Below are positions 1-6,708 of a stretch of 8,198 nucleotides of DNA, piece after piece. The stretch spans positions 1-8,198 of the forward strand of contig DAOWKG010000250.1 of the NCBI GenBank assembly GCA_030639985.1, read 5' to 3'. A program made the position numbers and the translations under genes. Every line of letters begins with the position of its first letter. Within the stretch, counting starts at the first letter, position 1. The notes beneath the pieces were generated by a model. It saw nothing but the letters and a program-made list of their open reading frames with translations, had not been told where the DNA came from and searched no databases. This DNA is from Desulfuromonadaceae bacterium (GTDB lineage: Bacteria > Desulfobacterota > Desulfuromonadia > Desulfuromonadales > Geopsychrobacteraceae).

Positions 1-13
1 CAGCAATTGCACC

Positions 14-175
14 ATGAAACAATAACGTCATTTACCTGAGGAAGAAAGAATTTATATTGATAGAGCTGTCGAACTGGGCAAGAATTTAGCTCCCACCAAA
101 AAAAAACGGGAAATTTATCCTAAATTATCACTCCCATTATGTCGATATGATCTGATATTTATTTATATGTTTTAA
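14..175 (+). pseudogene. Stop-interrupted coding remnant, possibly IS30-type transposase N-terminus
   Basis: An ATG at 14 opens a frame that hits TAA at 23-25 after three codons. The same frame then stays open to a TAA at 173-175. The first readable part gives RHLPEEERIYIDRAVELGK, which resembles the opening helix of IS30-family transposases (an 'HLT-EER--I' pattern before the helix-turn-helix). The similarity fades after about 25 codons, where there is a run of nine A (98-106). No transposase catalytic region, terminal inverted repeat or target duplication is visible. It could equally be a chance open frame in AT-rich DNA. The only other content of bases 1-204 is the AT-rich leader of the next gene. 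Confidence 0.25.
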
Positions 176-204
176 TTGATATATTTGTTTTATGCTGGTA
201 ACTT

Positions 205-2349
205 ATGGTCGTGGATACCATGATGACTGATATCTCTCTGGATGAAATGCAAATTGAAAAGTTGCCAACCATCCCTCACACTCTGCTCGAACTGATTCGT
301 CTGTTTGAGAACCCCATTGTTGAATTTGACGAGCTGGCCGAAATTATTACGCTCGACCCTGCCATCACCACGCGCATCCTTCACTTAGGTAATACGGTCT
401 ATTTCAGTCAGTGGCGCGAAGTCACGCAGCTGAAACGTTTATTGGTCGTTCTCGGTGTCGACACGGTGCGTCATATCGCCTTAACCTCAGCTATCGAGCA
501 TATATTTACCCAATTTGATGACGGTCTCAGTGATGTCATCCATACCCTGTGGTATCGTTCCCTGCTCTGTGCCTACCTTGCAGAAGAGTTGGCGGTGTTG
601 AGTGGCTATGCACCTAAAGAAGAAGCCTATCTGACCGGATTATTGCACCGCATCGGACAACTGGTGCTGTTGTGTAACAATCCGCAGGAATATCTTGATG
701 CCATCGACCCAACCCTCGATTTTGCCAGCATAGATAAAGCCGAACAACGCCGGTTCAAAAATTCGTCGGTCGAAATTGGGGTCGCATTGTTGCAGCAGTG
801 GCAAATGCACTCCTTTGTAGCCGATGCCCTGCGTTTTCAAAACCAGCCGGCCGAAAGTGTTCAGGAAAGTACTGCCTTGGTGCGTATCATCAATCTCAGT
901 CGTCAACTCAGTGACAGTGACAGTGAGGTATCAACCGCCGGACTATATGCGGCCAACCATCTATTTGATCTCAATGAAGGGATGGTACAACAACTGCTGC
1001 AACGAGCACGGCAACGAGCTAGTGTCATTGCCTCACGTTTCAGCGATGCTCCGGTCAACCCCGCAAATGCCATGCCCAGTGTTGCTGAGATGCTGCGCCT
1101 CAACAGCTACCCGAAACGGCAACAACTGCAGCAACAGGTTAAAAACCATGCCTTAACAGCAGCCTTGCGCCTGACCTCGCAACAAACCGGCAGCAACCGT
1201 GACATCTTTGCGCAATTACGGCGTGATTTTCATCTGTTATTCGGCTTTAGAGATATGCATTTTTTACTCACCAATGCCGAAGACAACAGCCTCTGTGGTT
1301 ATGACGATCAGGGCGAGTGCCCCCAACTTTGTCAGGTTGTCATCCCCTTAGACACTTCGACCAGCCTGGCAACTCTGTCGCTACAGGAAAAACACACCCT
1401 GTGCACTGCTGACAGAGATGGCACTGTGATTTCAATTTCCGACCTGCAACTATGTAATCTAATGGGAACCGAAGCGGTGTGTTTTATCCCTCTGGCTACC
1501 AGTGAGTATGACTTGGGTGTCATTGTTGCTGGTGTCAGCAGCAAACGGTGGCAAGCATTGTCCCAACAGGGTTCGCTGTTCCAACTAGCGGCTCAACTTG
1601 CTGCCCAGAGCATAAATCAGAATCAAATCAGCACCGAAAAGACAGCAATACCATTGCCCTACATGTATGAACAACGGGATCTCAACCTCCGTAGCGCCAT
1701 CCACGAAATCAACAATCCGCTATCCATTATCAACAACTATTTGCATTTGCTAGCAGACAAACTCACGGGAGATCAACAACCCCCCGAAGAAATTTCCATT
1801 ATTCAGGAAGAGATTGGCCGGGTTAGTACTCTGGTGGCGGGCCTGCGTGATCTGACCCAGACCAATGCCATCCAAGAATCAAGTGTCGACATCAACCTCC
1901 TGATCAAACAATTGCAAACTTTGTTATCAACCTCGTTATTTCAAAGCCACGACCAACAATTTTTGACCGATCTGGACCCAGAACTGACACTACTAACAAC
2001 GGATGGCAACAATCTTAAACAGATTTTGATCAACCTGCTGAAAAACGCTTCGGAGGCCTTGCCTCAGGGGGGGGAAGTAATCCTTTTGACGCGCAACCAG
2101 GTATATAAAAATGGCAGCCAATTTGTCTCAATTGAAGTCCGTGACAACGGCCCGGGGATCGACGCTTCGATCCTCACTCAGCTGTATAAGCCCGTCACCA
2201 GCACCAAACAAAACCACTCCGGTATTGGACTGACCATCGTTAAAAATCTTGTTGATCGTCTAGATGGCGAAATTATCTGTTCCAGTTCTGAACAAGGAAC
2301 CAGTTTTCAGATTCTACTGCCACGTTTGCCGGCTCAGGAGACTGTCTGA
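205..2349 (+). CDS. HDOD-GAF-like-histidine kinase hybrid sensor (714 aa)
   Basis: Cytoplasmic sensor kinase with no membrane segment. Residues about 18-270 form an HDOD domain, opening with LPTIPHTLLELI and DPAITTRILHLGN. The metal-binding HD pair of true HD phosphohydrolases is replaced (LLHRIGQ), as is normal for HDOD, so this part is expected to bind partners or signals and not to hydrolyse nucleotides. Residues about 330-480 look like a divergent GAF domain. The kinase core follows: H-box HEINNPL with phospho-acceptor His500, N-box around Asn614, G1 box DNGPGI at 647-652 and G2 box GIGL at 673-676. All four are intact, so it should be active. The regulator gene begins 51 bp downstream. 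The start is uncertain. ATG205 has no clear ribosome site; ATG220 and ATG223 are alternatives and would keep the whole HDOD domain. The arms ATGGT (205-209) and ACCAT (217-221) could pair over both starts. No convincing promoter was found in the AT-rich leader. Confidence 0.88.
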   Translation: MVVDTMMTDISLDEMQIEKLPTIPHTLLELIRLFENPIVEFDELAEIITLDPAITTRILHLGNTVYFSQWREVTQLKRLLVVLGVDTVRHIALTSAIEHIFTQFDDGLSDVIHTLWYRSLLCAYLAEELAVLSGYAPKEEAYLTGLLHRIGQLVLLCNNPQEYLDAIDPTLDFASIDKAEQRRFKNSSVEIGVALLQQWQMHSFVADALRFQNQPAESVQESTALVRIINLSRQLSDSDSEVSTAGLYAANHLFDLNEGMVQQLLQRARQRASVIASRFSDAPVNPANAMPSVAEMLRLNSYPKRQQLQQQVKNHALTAALRLTSQQTGSNRDIFAQLRRDFHLLFGFRDMHFLLTNAEDNSLCGYDDQGECPQLCQVVIPLDTSTSLATLSLQEKHTLCTADRDGTVISISDLQLCNLMGTEAVCFIPLATSEYDLGVIVAGVSSKRWQALSQQGSLFQLAAQLAAQSINQNQISTEKTAIPLPYMYEQRDLNLRSAIHEINNPLSIINNYLHLLADKLTGDQQPPEEISIIQEEIGRVSTLVAGLRDLTQTNAIQESSVDINLLIKQLQTLLSTSLFQSHDQQFLTDLDPELTLLTTDGNNLKQILINLLKNASEALPQGGEVILLTRNQVYKNGSQFVSIEVRDNGPGIDASILTQLYKPVTSTKQNHSGIGLTIVKNLVDRLDGEIICSSSEQGTSFQILLPRLPAQETV

Positions 2350-2385
2350 TTTTTATAATCGTAGCGAAAAATCGACAATGTCCTA

Positions 2386-2390
2386 AAGGA
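2386..2390 (+). promoter_or_regulatory. Ribosome binding site of the REC-PAS-GGDEF-EAL gene
   Basis: AAGGA lies ten bases before ATG2401. It is a good Shine-Dalgarno match and supports that start over later in-frame ATGs. No terminator separates it from the kinase stop at 2349, which supports co-transcription. Confidence 0.6.
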
Positions 2391-2400
2391 AGTTTACCCC

Positions 2401-4608
2401 ATGACGACATCACCAGTAACGACTCTGCCAACTCAAGCTCTGCTATTCCCCGAACTTGCAAATGCATATACAACCAGCACATACCGTGATCTAGCAGTTT
2501 CTATCCTGGTCGTTGACGATGAAAAACGAGCTCGGCAAAGTGTCTGTGACCTGATAAAGCCAACCGGCTATCGAACCATCCAGGCCGCATCGGTTAAAGA
2601 GGCTCTTGACTTACTCAAGCAACGACCCTTCACCCTGGCCCTGGTTGATCTGAACCTGACCGATGGTAGTGGTCAGGAGATCTTGAATTTTGTTCAGGAA
2701 CAGGAGCTGTCAACGCGCCTTATCGTCATCAGTGGTGAGTCGACTTTTTCCAATGCAACCGAGGCGCTACGACGCGGTGCCTGCGATTTCATTCGCAAAC
2801 CATACCTGCCCACAGCATTACTTGATGCGGTGAGCATGACGATTGAAAAAGCCGAGCTGCAACACCGTTTCGAACAAGTACATGAACAGTTACGGGGGTC
2901 TGAAGAGCTGCATCGTTTCATTGTCAATAATTCGCCGGATATCATCTACATGCTGGATGAACAAGGGCGCTTTTCCTTTATCAACAACCGGGCAGAATCA
3001 CTCCTCGGCTACAACAGCAATAAACTGATAGGCCAGCACTATTCCACCATTGTCTTCAGTGATGATCATGAAAAAGCGCGCTTCGCTTTCAACGAACGCC
3101 GGACAAATGAGCGCAACAGTAAAGGCGTTGAACTGCGGCTACTGAACCAAAACAACAGTGAAGTTACTTTTGTGGAGGCCCGTGCTATCAGCGTAGAACT
3201 TACCGCTATGGGCGTTTATACTACCAACCACAGTGACAGCACTGAGTTTATCGGCACTTATGGTGTTATTCGCGACGTCTCCGAACGTAAACGATCCGAA
3301 GCACTGGCGCAATACCACCGCCATCACGACCATATGACCGGTTTGCCCAACCGTACTCTGTTTAACGATCGCCTCCAGATGGCACTGGCTCAGGCTAAAC
3401 GCAGTGATGGTCAGCTGGCAATAATGTTTCTCGATGTCGACCGCTTCAGATTGATCAATGATAGTATCGGTCATCTTGCCGGAGATAACCTCCTGCAAAT
3501 GATTACTAAATCGCTGAAACAATGCCTGCGTGAAGAGGATACCCTCGCCCGGGTCGGTGGGGATGAGTTTTTGTTGCTGTTACCAACCATCAGCAATGGG
3601 GAAGATACCACCATTATTGGGCAGAAAATTCTAGATTTGACCGCTACCCCCCTCTCTTATCTGGGGAATGACATTCGTATCACCTTTAGTATCGGCATTG
3701 CCACCTATCCACAACACGGTTCAAACATAGAAGAGCTAGTTCGCCACGCTGGAATAGCCATGTCTCATGTTAAGCAAAGTGGGCGCAACAATTACAATCA
3801 CTATCGTTCTGAATTACGGCAAAATCCCTGTCAGTCCCTCGAACTGGAAAATGATCTGCATCAGGCTATTGCCAATGACGAATTGCAATTGTACTTTCAG
3901 CCACAGATCGATATTCAGGAGCAGCGCATTGTCGGATTGGAAGCATTGGTACGCTGGAATCATGCTGAAAAAGGGATCATGCTGCCATCACTGTTTGTCC
4001 CTATTGCCGAGCAAACCCGGCTTATCTGTGACCTTGGCAACTGGGTGTTGGAACGCGCCTGTGCCAAAGCGCGCTATTTACAAGACCGAGGTTTTACCGG
4101 GTTGAAAATAGCGATCAATGTTTCCATGCAACAATTAAATCATGGCACTTTTCCCAAGCAGGTTATGGAGGCAATTGCGAGACATGGCCTCAAAGAAAAT
4201 TGTATCGAAATCGAAATCACCGAAAGTAGCATCATGCAGGACATGCACAAGGCCGTCGAAGTCTTGACCGAACTGGCCAACAAAGGGATCAACATCGCCA
4301 TCGACGACTTCGGTACCGGCTATTCCTCCCTCAGCTACCTACGGACGTTACCTATCCATACCCTTAAAATTGACCGTTCTTTTATCCAGAGCATGTCAAC
4401 CGACACTGCCGGCAGCGCTATCGTAACGGCCATTCTAGCTATGGCCAAGGGTCTTAAGATGAACTGCATTGCAGAAGGGGTGGAAACAGACAAACAAAAA
4501 GACGAGCTTCAGCGTGCTGGCTGCCGGATCATGCAGGGCTACTATTACAGTCAAGCGCAACCGCTGGAAAAGCTGATTCCCTACCTGCAAAAAGCCCGTA
4601 ACTGGTAG
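2401..4608 (+). CDS. Response regulator with PAS, diguanylate cyclase (GGDEF) and c-di-GMP phosphodiesterase (EAL) domains (735 aa)
   Basis: Likely output protein of the upstream kinase. The receiver domain spans about residues 33-155, with acidic pair D39/D40, phospho-acceptor D83 (LVDLNL), S111 and K133 (the conserved Lys before Pro). A PAS domain follows at about 165-300, ending in the usual DVSERKRSE linker. The GGDEF domain (about 310-465) has an exact GGDEF at 386-390, and an RxxD inhibitory site at 377-380 lies five residues before it, so product feedback is expected. The EAL domain (about 480-730) has EAL at 514-516, and the loop motif DDFGTGYSSL starts at D635. ITESSI, LKIDRSF and AEGVET are also present. 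Both catalytic domains therefore look competent to make c-di-GMP from GTP and to cleave it to pGpG. Which activity dominates, and whether phosphorylation switches it, cannot be read from sequence. It is co-directional with the kinase and ends close to the convergent cassette array. Confidence 0.93.
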   Translation: MTTSPVTTLPTQALLFPELANAYTTSTYRDLAVSILVVDDEKRARQSVCDLIKPTGYRTIQAASVKEALDLLKQRPFTLALVDLNLTDGSGQEILNFVQEQELSTRLIVISGESTFSNATEALRRGACDFIRKPYLPTALLDAVSMTIEKAELQHRFEQVHEQLRGSEELHRFIVNNSPDIIYMLDEQGRFSFINNRAESLLGYNSNKLIGQHYSTIVFSDDHEKARFAFNERRTNERNSKGVELRLLNQNNSEVTFVEARAISVELTAMGVYTTNHSDSTEFIGTYGVIRDVSERKRSEALAQYHRHHDHMTGLPNRTLFNDRLQMALAQAKRSDGQLAIMFLDVDRFRLINDSIGHLAGDNLLQMITKSLKQCLREEDTLARVGGDEFLLLLPTISNGEDTTIIGQKILDLTATPLSYLGNDIRITFSIGIATYPQHGSNIEELVRHAGIAMSHVKQSGRNNYNHYRSELRQNPCQSLELENDLHQAIANDELQLYFQPQIDIQEQRIVGLEALVRWNHAEKGIMLPSLFVPIAEQTRLICDLGNWVLERACAKARYLQDRGFTGLKIAINVSMQQLNHGTFPKQVMEAIARHGLKENCIEIEITESSIMQDMHKAVEVLTELANKGINIAIDDFGTGYSSLSYLRTLPIHTLKIDRSFIQSMSTDTAGSAIVTAILAMAKGLKMNCIAEGVETDKQKDELQRAGCRIMQGYYYSQAQPLEKLIPYLQKARNW

Positions 4609-4622
4609 TTACTCCATTAATC

Positions 4623-4657
4623 CCCGCTCGCCCTTTAGTGTACGGTTAGGGCACGGG
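4623..4657. other. Imperfect hairpin between convergent operon and cassette array
   Basis: On the + strand CCCG (4623-4626) and GCCCT (4630-4634) can pair with AGGGC (4648-4652) and CGGG (4654-4657), a nine-pair stem with an internal loop. It overlaps the stop of the macrodomain remnant and the CCCTAAC box expected at the end of a cassette. It may be a decayed cassette end or a weak bidirectional terminator. There is no T-run on either side, so intrinsic termination is not well supported. Confidence 0.3.
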
Positions 4658-4870
4658 TTCACCCAAGACACCTGCGTAGACAGCCAGATCGTTGTTCGAG
4701 AAGCAGCAGAAGATTACTTCTTCGAGTTCGCCAAACTCCAGGAGCGATGAATTTGCTGCGTTGACGATGGCATCGACAGCGAGTGTTATAATGTCGGCGC
4801 GAACCGTGCGAATTTTGAAGTGTCCTAACGTTTCATGAAAACTGGCGGATTGACGACCTTCACTACCCAC
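4646..4870 (-). pseudogene. Internally deleted macrodomain protein (O-acetyl-ADP-ribose deacetylase-like) remnant
   Basis: The frame contains the N-terminus of a MacroD-type macrodomain (FKIRTVRADI, then VDAIVNAANSSLL). It jumps directly to the family's C-terminal strand (LEEVIFCCFSNNDLAVY) and stops. The middle of the domain is missing: the glycine-rich GGGGVDGAIH loop, the GEA segment and the Gly-rich phosphate loop. That is roughly 90-100 residues by comparison with the usual length of 160-180. The join near 4740 preserves the reading frame, so the loss looks like a clean internal deletion. A fold able to bind ADP-ribose is not expected. The first about 15 codons (from GTG4870) read through the preceding attC-like site. 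No start codon with a ribosome site precedes the recognisable part at about 4819, so the native start may also be lost. Confidence 0.8.
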
Positions 4871-4892
4871 CGGATTATTTGCTGGTTAGCCT
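4829..4892 (-). repeat. attC-like site of the 133-bp mini-cassette
   Basis: On the - strand GGCTAACC, whose TAA is the stop of the 17-codon ORF, is followed about 60 bases later by AACGTTAGG. CTAAC and GTTAG are complementary. Inside, GGTGG can pair with CCGCC. The segment AATCCGGTGGGT (about 4865-4876) matches the site at 6709-6780 with a nine-base hairpin removed: CCGAATAGTTCGG has become CCGG. Confidence 0.5.
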
Positions 4893-4939
4893 GCTTTTTT
4901 GGAGCTAGATTGTTTCAAGCATCTCAACGGTTTTCTCAT
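4886..4939 (-). CDS. 17-aa basic peptide ORF in a 133-bp cassette
   Basis: MRKPLRCLKQSSSKKAG, with six Lys/Arg and no acidic residue. AAGGAG lies seven bases before the ATG, one of the best ribosome sites in the window. It sits just inside the unit, shortly after the GTTAGC box at 4957-4962. Its TAA lies inside the next attC-like first box, exactly as for full-size cassette genes. This placement argues for a translated ORF, but at this length it may be the decayed end of a larger cassette gene. I recognise no family. A leader peptide or microprotein is possible but unproven. Confidence 0.4.
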   Translation of the reverse strand: MRKPLRCLKQSSSKKAG

Positions 4940-4956
4940 TTTTTAACTCCTTGTGA

Positions 4957-5010
4957 GCTAACGTTCACGAATCCATTTCACGCCTTGGGTAGGCAGCGAT
5001 TTATTCAGCG
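4957..5010 (-). repeat. attC-like site of the cupin cassette
   Basis: It follows and overlaps the cupin stop. The second box GTTAGC (4957-4962) is clear, preceded by TTCGTGAAC, typical of attC L'-R' ends. The first box is degenerate (GCTGAAT). The inner GCC-TACCCAA-GGC hairpin, extended by CGC/GTG and AAT/ATT pairs, supports a foldable site. Confidence 0.45.
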
Positions 5011-5333
5011 GATGATTTTAAATCTTCTCGAACTGGGTTGAATACATCAATTATATGGCTCGCAGTAACTGACCTGCCTGAATGGACAACATTAGGAGGA
5101 ATGATTACACTTGAGCCAGTTTTTAATAAAACCCTTTTCCCGCCGATAGTTAATTCGAATTCACCAGAAATTAATTTGGTAATTTGTTCATTGCTATGGG
5201 AATGCTCGGGTAAGTCGACCCCGGCTTGAAACTGCCATTCTGCGAGGGTGATATTCTCAGAATGGATGAACCGTGCCTTCACTCCTTCAAGGAACTCTGA
5301 CATTTCTAAAGTTTCGTCATGGAATATATCCAT
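5001..5333 (-). CDS. Small single-domain cupin protein (110 aa)
   Basis: A one-barrel cupin. Motif 1 reads G38-x5-H44-x-H46-x3-Q50-x6-G57, with E49 next to the usual Glu position (the common HxHxxEQ form). Motif 2 has G73, P79 and H84. H44, H46, E49 or Q50 and H84 could hold a metal ion. Substrate and reaction cannot be told; similar proteins include small dioxygenase-like and sugar- or ligand-binding cupins. ATG5333 is chosen because GAGAGG lies about eight bases upstream. A frame extension to 5450 would run into the preceding gene and has no support. It starts 55 bp after the tRNA-binding gene with no recognisable attC between, so the two may form a two-gene cassette. Confidence 0.8.
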   Translation of the reverse strand: MDIFHDETLEMSEFLEGVKARFIHSENITLAEWQFQAGVDLPEHSHSNEQITKLISGEFELTIGGKRVLLKTGSSVIIPPNVVHSGRSVTASHIIDVFNPVREDLKSSAE

Positions 5334-5367
5334 TGTATAGTCCTCTCGGGAGCATTTAGCCCTCTGA

Positions 5368-5382
5368 CGGTTGCGATAACCG
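5368..5382. repeat. Short perfect hairpin between tRNA-binding and cupin genes
   Basis: CGGTT and AACCG arms enclose a five-base loop just after the tRNA-binding gene's stop. There is no T-run, so a terminator is unlikely. It may be the eroded core of a former attC site or an RNA processing or stability element in a shared transcript. Confidence 0.3.
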
Positions 5383-5388
5383 CTCGAT

Positions 5389-5748
5389 TTAAAAAAGTTT
5401 ACTTCCAATTTTAGCGTTGGCTGCAGGTGAAACGAATGTGGCTTCGCCACTTTCTGCTTTGGGATATTGAACCCCCATTACTAAAACTTCAGAGACAACT
5501 TCTTCCATTTGCTTCGGCTCAAAGTTTAACGCTCCGAGAACAAGTCTATTTTTTACTTCTTCAATCGGATGCAGGGTAAAACGACCGAAGCTTACACGCT
5601 TGCCATACTTGCCGAAGTCGATAACCATTCTGTAAGTTGCCTTGCGGGTTTTTGTTTCAAGCTCAACCTCAATGACTCTTCCAACCCTAATATCGAGTTT
5701 GCCGAATGATTCATCAAAAGATACAATTGGCTTTAAATCCTTCGCCAT
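5389..5748 (-). CDS. CsaA-like tRNA-binding OB-fold protein (119 aa)
   Basis: A free-standing tRNA-binding domain of the EMAPII/CsaA type, an OB-fold also found at the C-terminus of methionyl-tRNA synthetase. Features seen: FGKLDIRVGRVIEVE at the N-terminus, a central YRMVIDFG strand, NFEPKQMEEVVSEVLVMGV (compare NFPPRQI--F-SEVLVLG in CsaA) and a closing GSKLF. Length fits the family (about 105-120 aa). CsaA binds tRNA and has been given a chaperone or export-related role in Bacillus; whether this copy shares it is unknown. ATG5748 has AAAGGG about eight bases upstream. The SSxQ signature of CsaA is changed to SFGRF here, a divergence worth noting. The cupin follows 55 bp downstream. Confidence 0.85.
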   Translation of the reverse strand: MAKDLKPIVSFDESFGKLDIRVGRVIEVELETKTRKATYRMVIDFGKYGKRVSFGRFTLHPIEEVKNRLVLGALNFEPKQMEEVVSEVLVMGVQYPKAESGEATFVSPAANAKIGSKLF

Positions 5749-5776
5749 TTTCGAGCCCTTTCACTTTTTTCAAATT

Positions 5777-5815
5777 TTTACAGACGTATTTTTCGTATGG
5801 TTAGTTTGTTAGCGG
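5777..5815 (-). repeat. Partial attC-like site after the macrodomain gene
   Basis: On the - strand CGCTAAC (5808-5814) contains the macrodomain stop TAA. Bases 5781-5803 match 19 of 23 positions at 6742-6764 in the NYN unit's site, with all four differences transitions. No GTTRRRY second box is seen before the next gene, so the 3' half seems lost or replaced. Confidence 0.45.
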
Positions 5816-6279
5816 CAATGTCCATATTTCACGATTACGACTTTCACTTTACTGTCAATTGATTCCAACGCACAATTCATTAATTTTAATGACCACTCCT
5901 TACCTCTATTGCCAGAACCAGAACCAATTAACGGAAAAGCGATACTTTTAAAATCATGCTCATCTGCAATTTTTACGGCATTGATTACAGATTGTTTTAC
6001 TGAGTATTCAGTAGCAAACCAGAACATATTGATCCCGGCGACATGAATTATTGCTTTAAAGTTAAGGTCTCCTGCTGAGGTTAGCCTCGCCTCCCCTAGT
6101 GGAATGGCTCCAAATTTAGCTACTTCTTTAAAAGGCTTTGTCCCACCAATTTTCTTTATTGTCCCAGAGACACCTTGAGGCAATAATAACCACCAGGGGA
6201 TGATGTTTCGATTCCAGCTATTAACGATAACTTCAACTTGCTGGTCGAGAATGTTTCCGTTTACTAATTCTGCTTCCAT
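5809..6279 (-). CDS. Macrodomain protein (156 aa)
   Basis: A single macrodomain, expected to bind ADP-ribose or related nucleotides. Seen in order: GNIL at 8-11 (the GDI adenine-binding motif), VEVIVNSWNRN (form of VNAAN) with N20, PQGVSG at 34-39, IPLGEA at 59-64, IIHVAG, and the phosphate loop FPLIGSGSGN at 115-124. The glycine-rich GGGGVD catalytic loop of MacroD deacetylases is absent, so binding is surer than hydrolysis. ATG6279 is chosen because AGAGG lies five bases upstream; ATG6294 has no ribosome site. It is not a close copy of the broken macrodomain gene at 4646-4870 and belongs to a different branch. The TAA stop lies in an attC-like box, as expected for a cassette gene. Confidence 0.85.
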   Translation of the reverse strand: MEAELVNGNILDQQVEVIVNSWNRNIIPWWLLLPQGVSGTIKKIGGTKPFKEVAKFGAIPLGEARLTSAGDLNFKAIIHVAGINMFWFATEYSVKQSVINAVKIADEHDFKSIAFPLIGSGSGNRGKEWSLKLMNCALESIDSKVKVVIVKYGHCR

Positions 6280-6302
6280 ATTGCCTCTGACCATTTTGAG
6301 CA

Positions 6303-6356
6303 GCTAACACCTGCCATGACGCACTGAGAGAACGGCACAGAAGGCGCTGGTTGCTC
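6303..6356 (-). repeat. attC-like site of the 116-aa membrane protein cassette
   Basis: On the - strand GAGCAACC overlaps the stop of the upstream gene, and GTTAGC (6303-6308) closes the site about 50 bases later. TGAGCA (6352-6357) and TGCTCA (6297-6302) are exactly complementary outer arms. Of the sites here it has the most usual short attC length, about 55-60 bases. Confidence 0.5.
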
Positions 6357-6705
6357 AGTCGCCGTCTAAGGTTTTGTTGGCAGTACCTTCTATTTTTCTG
6401 CTGTATTTATGGAACCCTGTGGGGTCTTCCTTGACTGGGGTGCAGAAGCAACGTTGCAAGATATTCCTGAACGGAAAAGAGGCTATATACAGGATCGGAA
6501 CGCTTGGGATCGTCCACCAGCGGGAAAACCCAAGTAGGGGCAAGCTACCGAGCAAAAGGAGAATGAGTCCAACCGTCCAGAATACGGAAAACGACATTTC
6601 ACCGCCCATAGTGGCAGCTGGTTGACCCTTGCAGTCGTACCAATAATAAATGCTGCACAGGACAAGGATGATTCCACCCAATGTTGTCAAAATGGCCTCT
6701 ATCAT
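6355..6705 (-). CDS. Small membrane protein of unknown function (116 aa)
   Basis: Two clear membrane helices, about residues 5-24 (ILTTLGGIILVLCSIYYWY) and 43-63 (FWTVGLILLLLGSLPLLG), and a weaker third hydrophobic stretch at about 67-83. A basic C-terminal tail of about 30 residues (CTPVKEDPTGFHKYSRK...) should be cytoplasmic. I recognise no family. ATG6705 gives a start just before helix 1 but has only a weak purine stretch upstream. A GTG at 6720 adds five residues encoded by the preceding attC-like sequence and also lacks a ribosome site. The start is therefore unsure, and the gene may have lost its own leader when the neighbouring site was truncated. Confidence 0.6.
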   Translation of the reverse strand: MIEAILTTLGGIILVLCSIYYWYDCKGQPAATMGGEMSFSVFWTVGLILLLLGSLPLLGFSRWWTIPSVPILYIASFPFRNILQRCFCTPVKEDPTGFHKYSRKIEGTANKTLDGD

Positions 6706-6708
6706 TTC

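Noticed and set aside
176..204. Sigma-70-like promoter TTGATA-17-TAACTT
   Set aside because: The -10 match is poor, and transcription would begin inside or after the first candidate start codon. AT-rich DNA yields such matches easily.
3139..3522. Minus-strand 127-aa frame inside the regulator gene
   Set aside because: It is opposite a confidently assigned PAS-GGDEF coding region and shows no recognisable domain.
4623..4657. Bidirectional rho-independent terminator
   Set aside because: The stem is interrupted and neither side has a T-run. It is kept only as a hairpin of uncertain role.
5334..5450. N-terminal extension of the cupin to an ATG at 5450
   Set aside because: It overlaps the end of the tRNA-binding gene, encodes no cupin-like sequence and has no ribosome site. 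ATG5333 has GAGAGG well placed.
6374..6625. Plus-strand 83-aa frame
   Set aside because: Antisense to the membrane protein gene. It has no family resemblance and no good ribosome site.
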